64,000 bases of DNA. Source: Kibdelosporangium philippinense (GTDB lineage Bacteria > Actinomycetota > Actinomycetes > Mycobacteriales > Pseudonocardiaceae). The stretch covers positions 600,501-664,500 of the forward strand of contig NZ_JAJVCN010000004.1 of assembly GCF_021390435.2 (NCBI RefSeq), read 5' to 3'. A model generated the notes under the pieces. That model saw only the letters and a program-made list of their open reading frames with translations, searched no databases and had not been told where the DNA came from. Numbering within the stretch: position 1 is the stretch's first letter; every line of letters begins with the position of its first letter. Shown piece after piece: positions 52,180 through 63,400 of this stretch. The position numbers and the translations under genes were made by a program.

Positions 52180-52557
52180 GTGATGGTGGCGATCGACAAT
52201 AGTCAACTGATGGCACTCGACGTGACACACCGATTCGTGACAGAACGCGGCGAACTGTGGCCTGATCTGCGTGACACCACAGGCGTGCTCGGCGCCATGT
52301 GGGGTGCCACTCGCAGCTGGGTCGACTCCATCATCCGCACCGCGTCCGCTCAGCTGGACACGCTGCTCACGGAAAGAGAGCGCTCAGGTGGTCCCATGCT
52401 CGTGGCAGGCGACACGTCCAGGTCAGTCCAAGACTGCTCGACAAATTCACCCGAATCGGTGAACGGATTCGACGTCGTACGTCAAGCGCTCGACCGTCCC
52501 GTTGTTGAACGCACTGGGCTCTCCAGGGCATCGATATTCGACAGGAGAACCGCATAA
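52180..52557 (+). CDS. Hypothetical protein upstream of a small membrane protein
   Basis: A 125-residue frame from a GTG at 52180 or ATG at 52183. VTHRFVTERGELWPDLRDTT ... SIIRTASAQLDTLLTERERS looks coding, and the end is less convincing. Its stop abuts the ATG of the next small gene without a gap. No family recognised. An upstream frame (51971-52183) overlapping it may be a related remnant. Confidence 0.45.
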   Translation: MMVAIDNSQLMALDVTHRFVTERGELWPDLRDTTGVLGAMWGATRSWVDSIIRTASAQLDTLLTERERSGGPMLVAGDTSRSVQDCSTNSPESVNGFDVVRQALDRPVVERTGLSRASIFDRRTA

Positions 52558-52686
52558 ATGCACGACCCCACCGTGCTTGCGGCGCTGATCACCGCTGGGA
52601 GCGCTGTCATCACCGCCGTTGGCGGCATCATCGCCGCGTTACTCGTGCGCCAACGTCACCGGTCAAAAGAGGATGACCAGGACTGA
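52558..52686 (+). CDS. 42-residue single-pass membrane protein
   Basis: Reads MHDPTVLAALITAGSAVITA, then VGGIIAALLVRQRHR and an acidic end (KEDDQD). One hydrophobic helix of about 22 residues is followed by a basic stretch, so the C-terminus should face the cytoplasm. It starts immediately after the stop of the previous gene. Small anchors of this type are common in actinomycetes; the role is unknown. Confidence 0.55.
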   Translation: MHDPTVLAALITAGSAVITAVGGIIAALLVRQRHRSKEDDQD

Positions 52687-52917
52687 CCTCTAACACCAAG
52701 TGATCATCTGAACAGGTCTGCGTTGTCTCTGTCGGTCGCGTCGTCAGGTCTGACCACCTGCGGCACGACCGACAGATCCACATCACGACCCCACTCGCCG
52801 TGTGACCAAGAGATTCGCGAATCTCTCGACTATTACGTCCGTTAACGCGACAATTTGAAGGGCAGTCCGACCGGCGTCAACTTCTGAAGATCAGAAACAG
52901 GAGAACAGGATAATTCG

Positions 52918-53235
52918 ATGACTCAGTACCTTGGCGCCTCCCAGATCGCTCGTCAGCTTGGGGTCAGCACGGGCACTGTGACGAAGTGGATCACTCGGTT
53001 CGCCGCGTCCGGTGCACCATTTCCACCGCCCGATGTCGAGATCGCCGAAACCGGCGGCCGAGTCACCCGGGGCTGGTCACCCCAGCGTTGGCCCGATATA
53101 CAGCAATGGGCCGCCGCTGACCGGTACACCACCCGCCGCCCAGGAAGACCACGAGGTCAGCATGCGAACTCGAAACTTCTGAATCGGCATCGAGACGCGC
53201 CCCTGCCATCGAGCGACAACGCTGCAGGCGGATAA
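52918..53235 (+). CDS. Helix-turn-helix DNA-binding protein
   Basis: A 105-residue protein starting MTQYLGASQIARQLGVSTGT with an AGGAGA element upstream. The HTH (residues 4-25) is of the MerR/AlpA kind, followed by VTRGWSPQRWPDIQQWAAAD. The C-terminus is basic (RRPGRPRGQHANSK), like an AT-hook. Probably an excisionase or regulator from a lost phage or element. 53236-53447 holds nothing recognisable. Confidence 0.65.
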   Translation: MTQYLGASQIARQLGVSTGTVTKWITRFAASGAPFPPPDVEIAETGGRVTRGWSPQRWPDIQQWAAADRYTTRRPGRPRGQHANSKLLNRHRDAPLPSSDNAAGG

Positions 53236-53447
53236 GACGAATCGACGCCCGGATCACACCTCTTGGGTGTTCAAGGTGCACCAGATTCGCGAGCAAGGGG
53301 TGCATGCGTCAGAACCTCGCCCATCCTGATCATCCAACCTGGTCAACTTCCACTCTGCCCTGATCCGAGAGGTAATCAGCCATGTTGCTGTGACTGGCCT
53401 GCCTTGAGGAGACAGTTTCTCGATCACCGAGAAGGTTGTCGCCGGGC

Positions 53448-54491
53448 TCACTGGTCGCTGGTTTCCAGGGGCTGACGGGCCCGATCGTTCTCGGGGTCCT
53501 CGGCGATGCTCGTTCGCAACGTATCCGCCACCACACGGAACGGTCGCGCGCCCGCCGGGTTGAGCAGGATGTCGACGTCCTGCGGAAGCGCTTCCACGAT
53601 CCGTTCCACTGTCACCTGACGCCAGTGCTCGAACGGAGTCCGCCGCCGCTGCACACCGGCGGTCGCAACCGCGACACACGAAACCCCGTCCGGCGCCGGT
53701 CCCACCAGCAACTGCCCGTCCTCGGTCACAGCCAGCTCCACGAGCGCGTCCCGCAACGTCGGAATCAACGACTCGGCGCTCTCCATCCCCTGAGTCACCA
53801 ATTGGATCACCGCGTCAGTCGGATCTGTCGCCCCGTCCTGCGCCGCGGGCTCGTAGTCCGGGTTGGGCGTGAACCGTCCCGGCACCCCGTTGTCGTCCAG
53901 CAACCAGCCGCCCACCATCACCTCCGCAGGAGGCATGTCGTCCGGCGATTCCGCCTGCCATACCGGATCCACCAGCAGCGCCCAGTTCGAATCCGGGGTC
54001 ATGTTCTCAGCCATCAGAAATCTCCTACCTGTTCTTCGTAACGATCGTTTCGCCCGGCTCTCAGGGACGAAAGACACCACCATTCCGCGCCGGCTCACAG
54101 TCGCACGGGCTCGCTCAGCGGACACGTCGTAGCTGGACAGCCACCTGCGTACCGTCGCCGCCTGAGCACCGATGTCAGCGGCTACGTCCTCCGCACGTTC
54201 GTGGTCCATCAGGAGGCGTCTCACGGCGTTGTAGCGCTGCCCTGCCGTGAACGCCGGCTGTTCCCGCATCCCACTCACATTCGGGTCCGCGGCGCCCTGT
54301 GGCACGAACTGAACGGCCATCGGGCCGGGGTCATCTCCCGGTCCGGGCACGGTGGCCATCCAGTGTTCGAGGTTCGGGTGGCCCGGCGGGTCGACCCGCA
54401 GCAGGCTGCCCTCCCTTGCCGGATTGGGAGCAGCGAACTCGTACGAGCGGCCGTCAGGGACATAGACGCGGATCCTCAACCCGAAGCTCAC
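53448..54491 (-). CDS. Type VII secretion-associated SseB-like protein with N-terminal extension
   Basis: 347 residues from a GTG overlapping the stop of the giant gene (GTGA). Residues 1-75 are a small beta-rich domain (IRVYVPDGRSYEFAAPNP), and 85-135 contain an HTH-like stretch (HERAEDVAADIGAQAATVRR). Residues 160-340 match SseB-like type VII-associated proteins (WALLVDPVWQAESPDDMPPA ... LLVGPAPDGVSCVAVATAG). A second start with its own ribosome site (AGGAGA, ATG at 54014, MAENMTPDS) could give the SseB domain alone. Likely an accessory or immunity-like partner of the giant protein. Confidence 0.72.
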   Translation of the reverse strand: MSFGLRIRVYVPDGRSYEFAAPNPAREGSLLRVDPPGHPNLEHWMATVPGPGDDPGPMAVQFVPQGAADPNVSGMREQPAFTAGQRYNAVRRLLMDHERAEDVAADIGAQAATVRRWLSSYDVSAERARATVSRRGMVVSFVPESRAKRSLRRTGRRFLMAENMTPDSNWALLVDPVWQAESPDDMPPAEVMVGGWLLDDNGVPGRFTPNPDYEPAAQDGATDPTDAVIQLVTQGMESAESLIPTLRDALVELAVTEDGQLLVGPAPDGVSCVAVATAGVQRRRTPFEHWRQVTVERIVEALPQDVDILLNPAGARPFRVVADTLRTSIAEDPENDRARQPLETSDQ

Positions 54492-57400
54492 CGCGGCGAT
54501 CCATGGCGCGATGCCGGGCCGTCCTCGTCGGTCAACAGCCAGCCACGCGTACGGAGACCTGGAGTCTGGCCGACTCGGACCGCGTATGCGGCCGAATCCG
54601 AATCCGAATCCCCGGCGGACGGCTCGGGCTCGGGGGCCGTGTCACCGGTCGCGATGTCACGCGCCCGGAGTGTTTCCAGGTAGATGTCACGGGCGAACGC
54701 GCCGATCTTGTCGCTGGTCGCGCGGATGTCGTCAAGAGTGCGGTGCCGCTGCCCGAACATCCGGAACTCGACGAGCGCCTGCGGGATCGGCAACCGTCCG
54801 AAGTGGTCATAGGCGTCCAGGTAGACGGAGTGCATCCGGATCGCCTCGTCCTGACCGATGACCTGGTCCTGGCTGACCGGTTGAAGGCCGTTCCGCAGGT
54901 AAAGGGCGAGCGTGTGATCCGGATGCCCCTGCCTGTCGGGATTGAGGTTGAGTGCGAGGATGCCACCTCGCTCCCGGACCGATTTCCCGTACCTATCCGC
55001 CATCTCACGCATGTGGTCTTCTCGGTGCACGGCGCGGAAATGGTCTTCGATGTCCATCAGGATCTGGTCCGCGTTGCGGGCGAGGTATTCCCGTGCCGGG
55101 GGAGGCAGTGTCTCGTAGAGCGCCGCCAACGAGGTCCGGGACGCCAACAGCGAGTAGTTCGTCCTGTTCTTGTGAGGACGCAACAACGACCTCATGACCA
55201 TGTAGCCATGGGACGCGACCAGCGTGGCCATGCTTCGTACGCCGTTGACGACCTCGTCGGTGCCCCGCCGGTCAAGCTCGGTGGCCAGCGAGCGGTCGAG
55301 CGTGAAGTTCCCGGCGCGGCTGTCGATGCCCAGCATCCTGGCGGCGACGCGGTCACCGAACGCCATGGCGAAGTCGTTGGACTCCTTGACCTTCCTTGGC
55401 GCCATCGCGGCGTTGTCCCCGGCCAGCCGGAAGACGTCGCGAAGCCGGATCACCGGTGCCGACGAGGTGAAGTGCAAGGCCAGCCGGTCCCGGTCCAGGC
55501 CGGGCGCCGGTGCCGCGATCCTGACCTCGCCCGCTGTCGGCGGATGCTCGTAGCCGTCCCCGACCGGGAAGAGTTCCGTGAGCAGCTTGCGCGGCTCGGC
55601 GCCCAGCAGCAGTTCGTAGGCCTTGCGGACCTCGGCGTGCACGACACCAGGCTCGGGGAAGGCTTCTTCTTCCGGGAAGTCCTTGGCGGGATGGCTGACG
55701 ATCTCCACGATGTCGTGGCTGAACCAGTCGAGCTTGATGTCGAAGTGCGGTCCCGTCACCACAGTCGCGAACTGGTCGTGCTTGTCGGCCAGGGAGACGG
55801 CGATCCCGGTCTCCAGTTCGAAGCCACCGCTGTCGGTGTCCCGCACCGGCCCGGGGACCGTGGTGTCGGGTGACGAGTCGGCAGGCCTGGTGGGATCGGC
55901 GACCGCGTGGCTGTTCGGTGTGTACAGCGTGCCCAAGTGGCCGTACGAACGCACCGAATCGACGACATCTGTGGCTACGGCGTCATGGACGGGCTCGTTC
56001 GAGCGGAGCATCACGAGTGGCCGGTTGATGTCCGAACCGGATGCCATCTGGAAGTACCCACTGGCGCTCACCAGCTTGCCGAACTCCGCGCCGGTCATCT
56101 CGACCCTCGCCTGCTGGTTCGAAGGCAGCATCACGGTGACGTCGAAGGTACGGTTGCCGCCCGTACTGGCTACGTAGAACGGGGTGGCCGAGGTGTCCTG
56201 GGCCTTGACCGCCGCCGACCGCATGTCCGCCAACTCCACCGCATCACGCGGGAACCCGATTCCGATGACGTTCTGGCGGTTGTCCCGCAACGGGCCCGAC
56301 AGCACCTGGGTGGCGTCGAACGTCACCTCGGAGCCGGCGACCGTCCCGGTCAGAGATGGGTTCACCACCATCCGGTACACGCCGCTGACCGGCTGACCCG
56401 CCCGGTCCGTCGTCGCCTCCACCCCGTAGAACGAGTACTTGGCCGGTCGCTCGCCCTGGTAGTCAGGCAGCTCGCTGGAATCGTTCGGCTCGCTCATGAG
56501 CCTGATGCTCTTGCCGGTCGGCGCGTAGACAGCACCGGTGTACCCGGACTCGCGCAGCACACGGACCGACTGCATCGCCGCTTCGCCGTCCGGGTGGCCG
56601 CTCAGGCAGGACATGTAGACCAATGGCCGCCCGGGATCGGCGGACAGCGCGGCGAAATTCGTGTTGGCGGCAATCACCCTGCCGTGCTCGGCTCCCGCCA
56701 TCTCGACGCTTCGCCACTGTGGCGTCGCCCCACGCGGCGCGACGTTGATCGCGCCGACGAAGCCGCCCCGGGTCGCGTGCATGTTGAGGTAGAACGGAAC
56801 ACGTCCGGGCTGCCGCGCGGACCAGGGAGTCGCCACCCGGGCTTCCGGCTCCAGCCACTTGTCGTCCCGGTAGTCGGGGACGTACGCGCGGTCGGACTCG
56901 CGTATCGGCCTGGAAGCCCAGTCCTGCGCCCTGCGGCCGGTCTCAGGGTCGGCGGGGAACGTTAGACCGATCAACTGGTTGTCCGCGCCGTGCAGCGGCA
57001 CGGTGAGCAACTGGTCCGCGGTGAAGCTCACCGGGGTCCCGTCCTCGAATGTTCCCTGGAACCCCGTCGCCGATCCAGCGATCCGGGTGGCCGGCTCCGC
57101 GACGGCGGCGCCCGCCCCGGAACCCGCGTGATCACTGTCCCGCATCAACCAGCCGCCCAGGGCGGACTCCGGTTCCGCCAACCCGAAGGTGCTCCGCAGA
57201 GTGCCCAGCAACTGCTTGGCGTTGTTCTCCCGCCCGGTGTCGAGCGCCAACTGGCCGGCGATCACGGTGACGATGTCCTCGTGCAGCCTGGTCATCGGGT
57301 CTACGGTCACCCGAGTTGACCCAGGGGCCGGGCGCGGGATCCGGGTGCCGTTGCTCACGACGCGCCTGGCCTGGCCGACGTAAGCCCGCTGGGACATGGG

Positions 57401-60400
57401 ACCCCGCCTGTTCTGCGCGGCCGTGGCGTCCCGCACCAGGTCCGTCCAGCGGACCGTACGACCGTCCGGCAGGGGCACTTCGATCCGCAAGTGCAGGCCG
57501 ACATCGTGGACGCCACGCTGGGCCCGATGGTCCGCAGCCGCTTGAGTCAGAGCGGTATGGACACTTGTGCTCATCGTCGTCACGTCGGCCTTCGGCGCAC
57601 GCCTTGACGACCTGGCGGCATCGAAGATCGCCTGCTCGTCCGGGGACATGACGGGATCGCGCGTCCACGGTGTACCCGTGTGCACGGTCTCGAAGGTTCC
57701 GGTCCTGCCCGGTGCGGGCCTGCTCACGGCATGCCACGACTGGGACCGTTCCTCGTCGATCTGTGTCGTCAGCACACCGTTGGGGGCATAGGAATTCCCG
57801 TAGTGGCCCATCGCCGACAGTTCGGACGCCGCCGCGCCAGAGATCGACGAAGCCCCGCCGAGCCCCGCCGAGGACGTCAGATACACCACCGGCCGGTCCG
57901 GCTCGACGCTCGACGCCGTCTGGAACCACGGGCTGGCGGCCACCAGCCTGCCGAACTCGGTACCGTCCAGCGTCACCACGTCGAAGCCCCGGGCGGACGT
58001 CCGGATCGACACCTGGAACCCGTTCGCACCACCATCACTGGCGACGTAGAACGGACTCTTCCCTGACCACGGCGCCCGACTCGGATCGACTCGGCCCTGT
58101 CCCGCGGAGTTCTTGATGATGTGCCGGTCTGTGCCCCGCCGCAGGACCCTGGTGAAGCGGTCGAGGTCCGTCACCCGGCCCGAGTCGTCAGTGGGGAAGG
58201 CGAGGCCGATGACGTTGTTCAGGTCGTCCGTCAACGGCTGCACGAGCACGTTCTCGTGCCGGAACCGGAACGGCTGCCCCTCTCGGGACCCCGTGATCCG
58301 GGGGTTGACCGCCAGCCGGAAGACACCCGGAACCCGGCGTCCCCGGCCATCGTTGCCCGGCTGCACCCCGGCCGCCGAGATGTTCTGCCAAGGTCCCTGG
58401 CTCTCGTTGTAGTGAATCATCTGGGCCATGCCGGTAGGCACGAACACCGGCCCGCGAACCCAGCCCCGCTCCAGGTGTTTGACCAGTTCGGCCGCCGCCT
58501 CCCCGGTCGGTGCGCCCAAGTTGCAGGACACGAACACGATCGGCCTACTGGGATCGACGCTCATCGCGCGATGGAAATGGGTGTTCGCCAGCAGTACCTT
58601 CGCGTACTCACCCGGATACAGGCCCGCGGTGGCATACGTGCCGTCCGCTTGCCGGACCGAGACCCCCAGGTTCTCCGGGTTCCCGTGTACCGACTCGTAA
58701 AGCGGTGTACTCGTGATTCCCCTTGTCGCCCATGGCGTCGCGACCAGCCGGCTCGACTGGCCGTAGTCAGGTGAGTATTTGTAGTTCGTCAACGGCAACG
58801 GCCGCGCGGCCCAGGAGACGAACTTAGTCTCTTCCTGGCCATCCTGCTTGGGAAAACCGACTCCCACCGGTTCGCCTCGGTGGTTACGCAAACCGGTGGT
58901 GAGCACATCGGCCGAGGAGAACGTCACGGCGTCGCCGGTCTCCGGATCGAATCCGGTGATCTCCACCGAGGGCACTTCTGGCTCGGCCTCGGTACCAGCC
59001 TGACTCGGCCGCACCTGCACGACCGCCGGGCTGGTCTCCTGCGCGTCGGCGGCGTCCAGAAGTGCCTGCTGCTCGGGTGAGAGCGCGGGATTGGCCGTCG
59101 CCCCTTCGCTGCGCACCGAGACGAAAGTCCCCTGCTCACCGGGCGCCGGCCTGCCCACGCCGTGCCACGACCGCGAGCCCCGCTGATCGATCTCGGTGAA
59201 CAGCTCGCCGTTCGGGGCGAACGAAGCCCCGCGATGGCCGTACGACGCAACGGAAGCGGCTGCGGCACCGGCAACCGGCGAAGGCCCGTGCCCGGTTCCG
59301 GACGTCAGGTACACCACCGGCCTGACCGGGTTGGCGCCGGAAGCGATCTGGAACCACGGGCTGGCGGCGACCAGCTTCCCGAACTCCGTCCCGCTCAGCG
59401 TGACCGGCCCCGGTTGCCCGTCAGCCGGGTCCAGGGTCACCCGGAACCCGCCCGCGTCACCATAACCGGCCACGTAGAACGGCTTTTTGTTCGACCACAA
59501 CGGCAAACGCGCGTCGAACTGGGGGAAACGGCCGCGGCGAGCGTAGTTCTCGAGAACCTCGATGCCCGTGTTCTGATGCGCAGTCGTGGTGAACAGGCTC
59601 AGCTCGGTGGCGTTCGCCGGATCGGCACCGGGGTACTGGACACCGATCACCTCACCAGCTCTGTTGGTCAGCACCGCCGACTTCACATCGGCTTCCCGGA
59701 AACGACGAATCTCGCCGTCCGGTCCGTGTCCCACGATCTCAGGGTCGACCACGCGCCGGTAGACACCCGGAGCCTGCTGCTCGTCGCCCTCCAGCAACGG
59801 CGGCCGGTCGACCGAAGAGAACGAGATGTCCGACCACGGCGTCTCCTCCGAGTCGAACAGCCTCCCGGTATCCGCCCCGCTGGGCGCGTAGAACGGCCCT
59901 CGTATGCCGCCGTTTTCCAGCAGCCGCGTCAGTTCCGTGGCCGCGTTCGCGTCCGGATGCGCGATGTGCCCCGACATGAAGACGATCGGCCGTGGACGCG
60001 CACCACCGGTAGCGGCGACGAAGTGCTGATCGGCCATCAGCAGCTTCGCGTATTCCGCATTGGACAGGTCTACCAGCCTGGACTGGTCCGAGCCGTCCGG
60101 CGCGGGAAGCTCCACGGTGAACACGTTCCCGTTGCCGTTCGCCCACACGTAGAACGGCTTCCCGACTCCTGTCTGCAACGCCCACGGCGTGGGAACACGA
60201 CCGGTCCTGAAGCCATTGGTCTCCGCGTCGTAGTCCGGCACATACGCTGTGTCGGACAGGCGCAACGGGCGGGATGCCCATGTCGCGAGCCTGCTGTCGT
60301 CCTCGCCCCGCTGGGGGAAGCCGATGCCCACCGGTTCGGTACCGGCCTGCAGGACAATCTTGTACGCATCACCCGGCGCGAACCGCACCGCTTGCCCAGT

Positions 60401-63400
60401 CGCCGGGTCGTGCCCGGTGATGACCACCGGACCGGAAGGGTCGGTCAGCGACGGCATCGCGGCGTGTTGGGAGGAACGCGTGACATAGACAGCGTCACCT
60501 TCGCGATCCTCTTGCACGGCGGCGTCGACGACCTTCTGCTGCTCCGGGGGAAGGGAGAATTCGCCGTCCCACGGCACGCCGGTGTGCACCTGCTCGAAGG
60601 TTGCCTGCTCTCCCAGCGCGGGCCGGGCAACACTGTGCCACGAATCGTTGCCCGATCCGCTGGTCGGCGAGAACAACCTGCCGTTGGGCGCGAACGAGTC
60701 ACCACGATGACCGGCAGCGGCCGCTTCAACGGCCGCGGCGCGAGCGATCGACGACTCGGGGTTCCGGCCCGCACCGGAAGTCAGATACACCACTGGCCGG
60801 TTCGGATTGTCACTGGACGCGATCTGGAACCACGGGTTGGCGGTCACCAGTTTCCCGAACTGTGTCCCGTCCAATGACACCATCGCTCGTGCGCCACCGC
60901 GGTTCGCCGAGACCAGGAACCCGTCCGTATCACCATGGCTGGCCACATAGAACGGCGTATCCAGAGTGGACCACGGCGTCTGAAGCGTTTCCTCCGTGGC
61001 GTTGTCGCGGAACTCCTGGCCAAGTTTGCCGTAGCCGGTTGTGGCGAACTGGCTGAGATTCACCCCTATGCCTCGATGTGGCTGGAAGGCGATGCCGATG
61101 ACGTTGTTCTCATCGTCGACCAACGGCACGGTAAGCACATCGCCGGCCCGCAACGAGATATCCACCCCGCCGAAGCGGCCCACGATCGTGGGATTCGTCA
61201 CCAGCCGATAAACGCCAGGCACCTCCCGGCCCGCCCGATCCCGATCCGGTTTCACCCCGGTCATCGAGATCTGCCCCCAGCTCCCCTCGCTGTCCTTCCA
61301 GCCGATTCCGGTGTCGACTCCGGCAGGGGCGTAGAACGGTCCGCCGAAACCGCGCTCATGCAGCAGTCCCACCAGACCGGATGCCGAGGTCGCGTCCGGA
61401 TGCCCGGTGTAACACGACGTCAGCACGATCGGACGGCCGGTGCCACCACCCGCCGCGGCCACGAAATGCTGATCCGCCGAGATCAGCTTGGCGTATTGCG
61501 CTGAATTCAAGTAGATCTGGGTGTACTGCGGACCGGTCGGTGTCGTGCGCCGCAATTGAACACTGAAGTGCGCGCGCGTTCCATGTGCCTCCACATAGAA
61601 CGGCGTACGGACACCCTGCGAAACGACCCAAGGTGCCACAACGTTGTCATCCGGGTGCTCGTACGTGTCCTCGGTGAGGTTCGACAGGTACATGGTGTCG
61701 GTCAGTCGCGCGGCACGGGAAGCCCAACGTTGCGCCCTGTCCTGCTCCACCGGTTCCAGGTAGCTGATTCCGACCTGCTCGCCATTGTGGTTCAGCAGGG
61801 GGAACTTGTGCACTTCGGCCGGCGAGAACGTCACCACGTTCCGGTCGGCGTCCTGCCCGGTGATCATGTCCGTGGTGGTACTGCCGGCGATTGGGGCGAC
61901 GTCAGCGTTCGACGACCGCGTGTACGCCGTGCGGCCCGGACGTGTGCGCTGATCCCGGTCTGACTGGCTGTTGCTGGTGTACGAGCCGCTGCTGTCCGTC
62001 GCGGTCCAACTGCTGTCACTCGACTCGGCCGGCGCGAACGCCGCCCGTCCCCGGCCGCCGCCGGATCCGCCCGGTCCACCGCCAGGAGGCCTACTCGTCA
62101 ACGGCCCGCCAGGTCCGCCATAGCTGCCAGAAGAAGGCCCCTGACTCGGCTGCGGCAACTGCTCGTCATTGGTCCACACGACCACTCGGCGCCGCCGGTC
62201 GGCCGCATCACCGCCGGTCGGCGGATAGGGGCTGGCCGAATTCCCGTCCGCCCGGGAAGTCGTGACATACCGCACAGCGTCCGGATCGACTCCGCGTTCT
62301 CCCAGTTGCGTGTTGACCATGTTGGTCACCGTCGTGCGGACCGAGTTCGCGCGGTTGCGTCCCTTCATCTCGGGATCGCGACCGCCGAACGTCGCCTTGT
62401 TGCCGCCGCCCTCGAAGTACACCGCAGTCCGATGCGTCCCACGCGCCGCAGCAAGAGCCGCCTGCTTCGCGACCAAGGCCACGAAGTCACGCAGTTCCGC
62501 ATCCGACTGACCACTGTAGACGTCGCGCTTGTTGTTGAACGGCACCTCGATGTGCGAGGCGGCCGTAGCGGTCGGTTCGAGTCGCCTGATCCGGTCGGAC
62601 AGAAGATCCGCCTGCTGGACGACGTGTTCAAGCCGCGGGTACTGGGCGCCCAGCAGGTCGGGGGCATCCGGATTCCGGTACGAATAGTTGCGCAGCTCCA
62701 ACAACACCAGGCCGTCGCCTCGCCGCATGCCGTCGTTGGTGTCGAGATGGTCGAATTCCGTGTGCACATACAGCACGTCATACTGGCTGACGTGCACGGC
62801 CGGGTGCGCGCGCAAAGCGTTGTCGAGGTAGTCGCCGATGGTGAACCTGGGACCGTCACCGTGCCCGCCGGGCCACGCGAGAACATTCTGCCTCGCTGAC
62901 CGCGGCCGAGCCCAGCGGTGCTGGTTGAGTCTCCGCCCGGCTTCCGCCTTGATCTCAGCCGCGTGGGCGTCGAGGAAGGCCCGGACCCTAGGCGGCAGGG
63001 CCGCCCGATAGGCCTGCAACCGCAGACGTGACGTCACCGCGGTAAAACTCTTGGGATTCGACTCGTCGACGACCACCTGAACAGCGGCAGCGGCAGCGAC
63101 CTGGTTGTAAGTTACGGCGCCGAAACCACGCAGCGCCTGAACCTCCGCATCACCGCGCAGCGCTTGCAGCCCTGCTGGGTGCACGTTCGCGAAACGCGCC
63201 GCGAGCCAGTCTCCGAACTGCAGCCCGGAATTCAGGTTCTCGTACCGGTGCAGCGTCACGTCCGTTCCCAAACGGTTCGTGTTCTGCCTGAGCTCCTCAA
63301 GAATCGCCGGCACACCCGCCGGTGGCACACCCACCGTGTAATGCAGGAGAAGCCTGCGGTCCTCGACCAGGTGGCCGGCCGAGGCCTTCCGTCCGGCGTC

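Noticed and set aside
59162-60877. A 571-residue open frame on the plus strand, with similar ones at 54299-55873 and 55907-56965
   Set aside because: All lie opposite the repeats of the giant protein and repeat with its periodicity; they have no recognisable domain and are antisense shadows.
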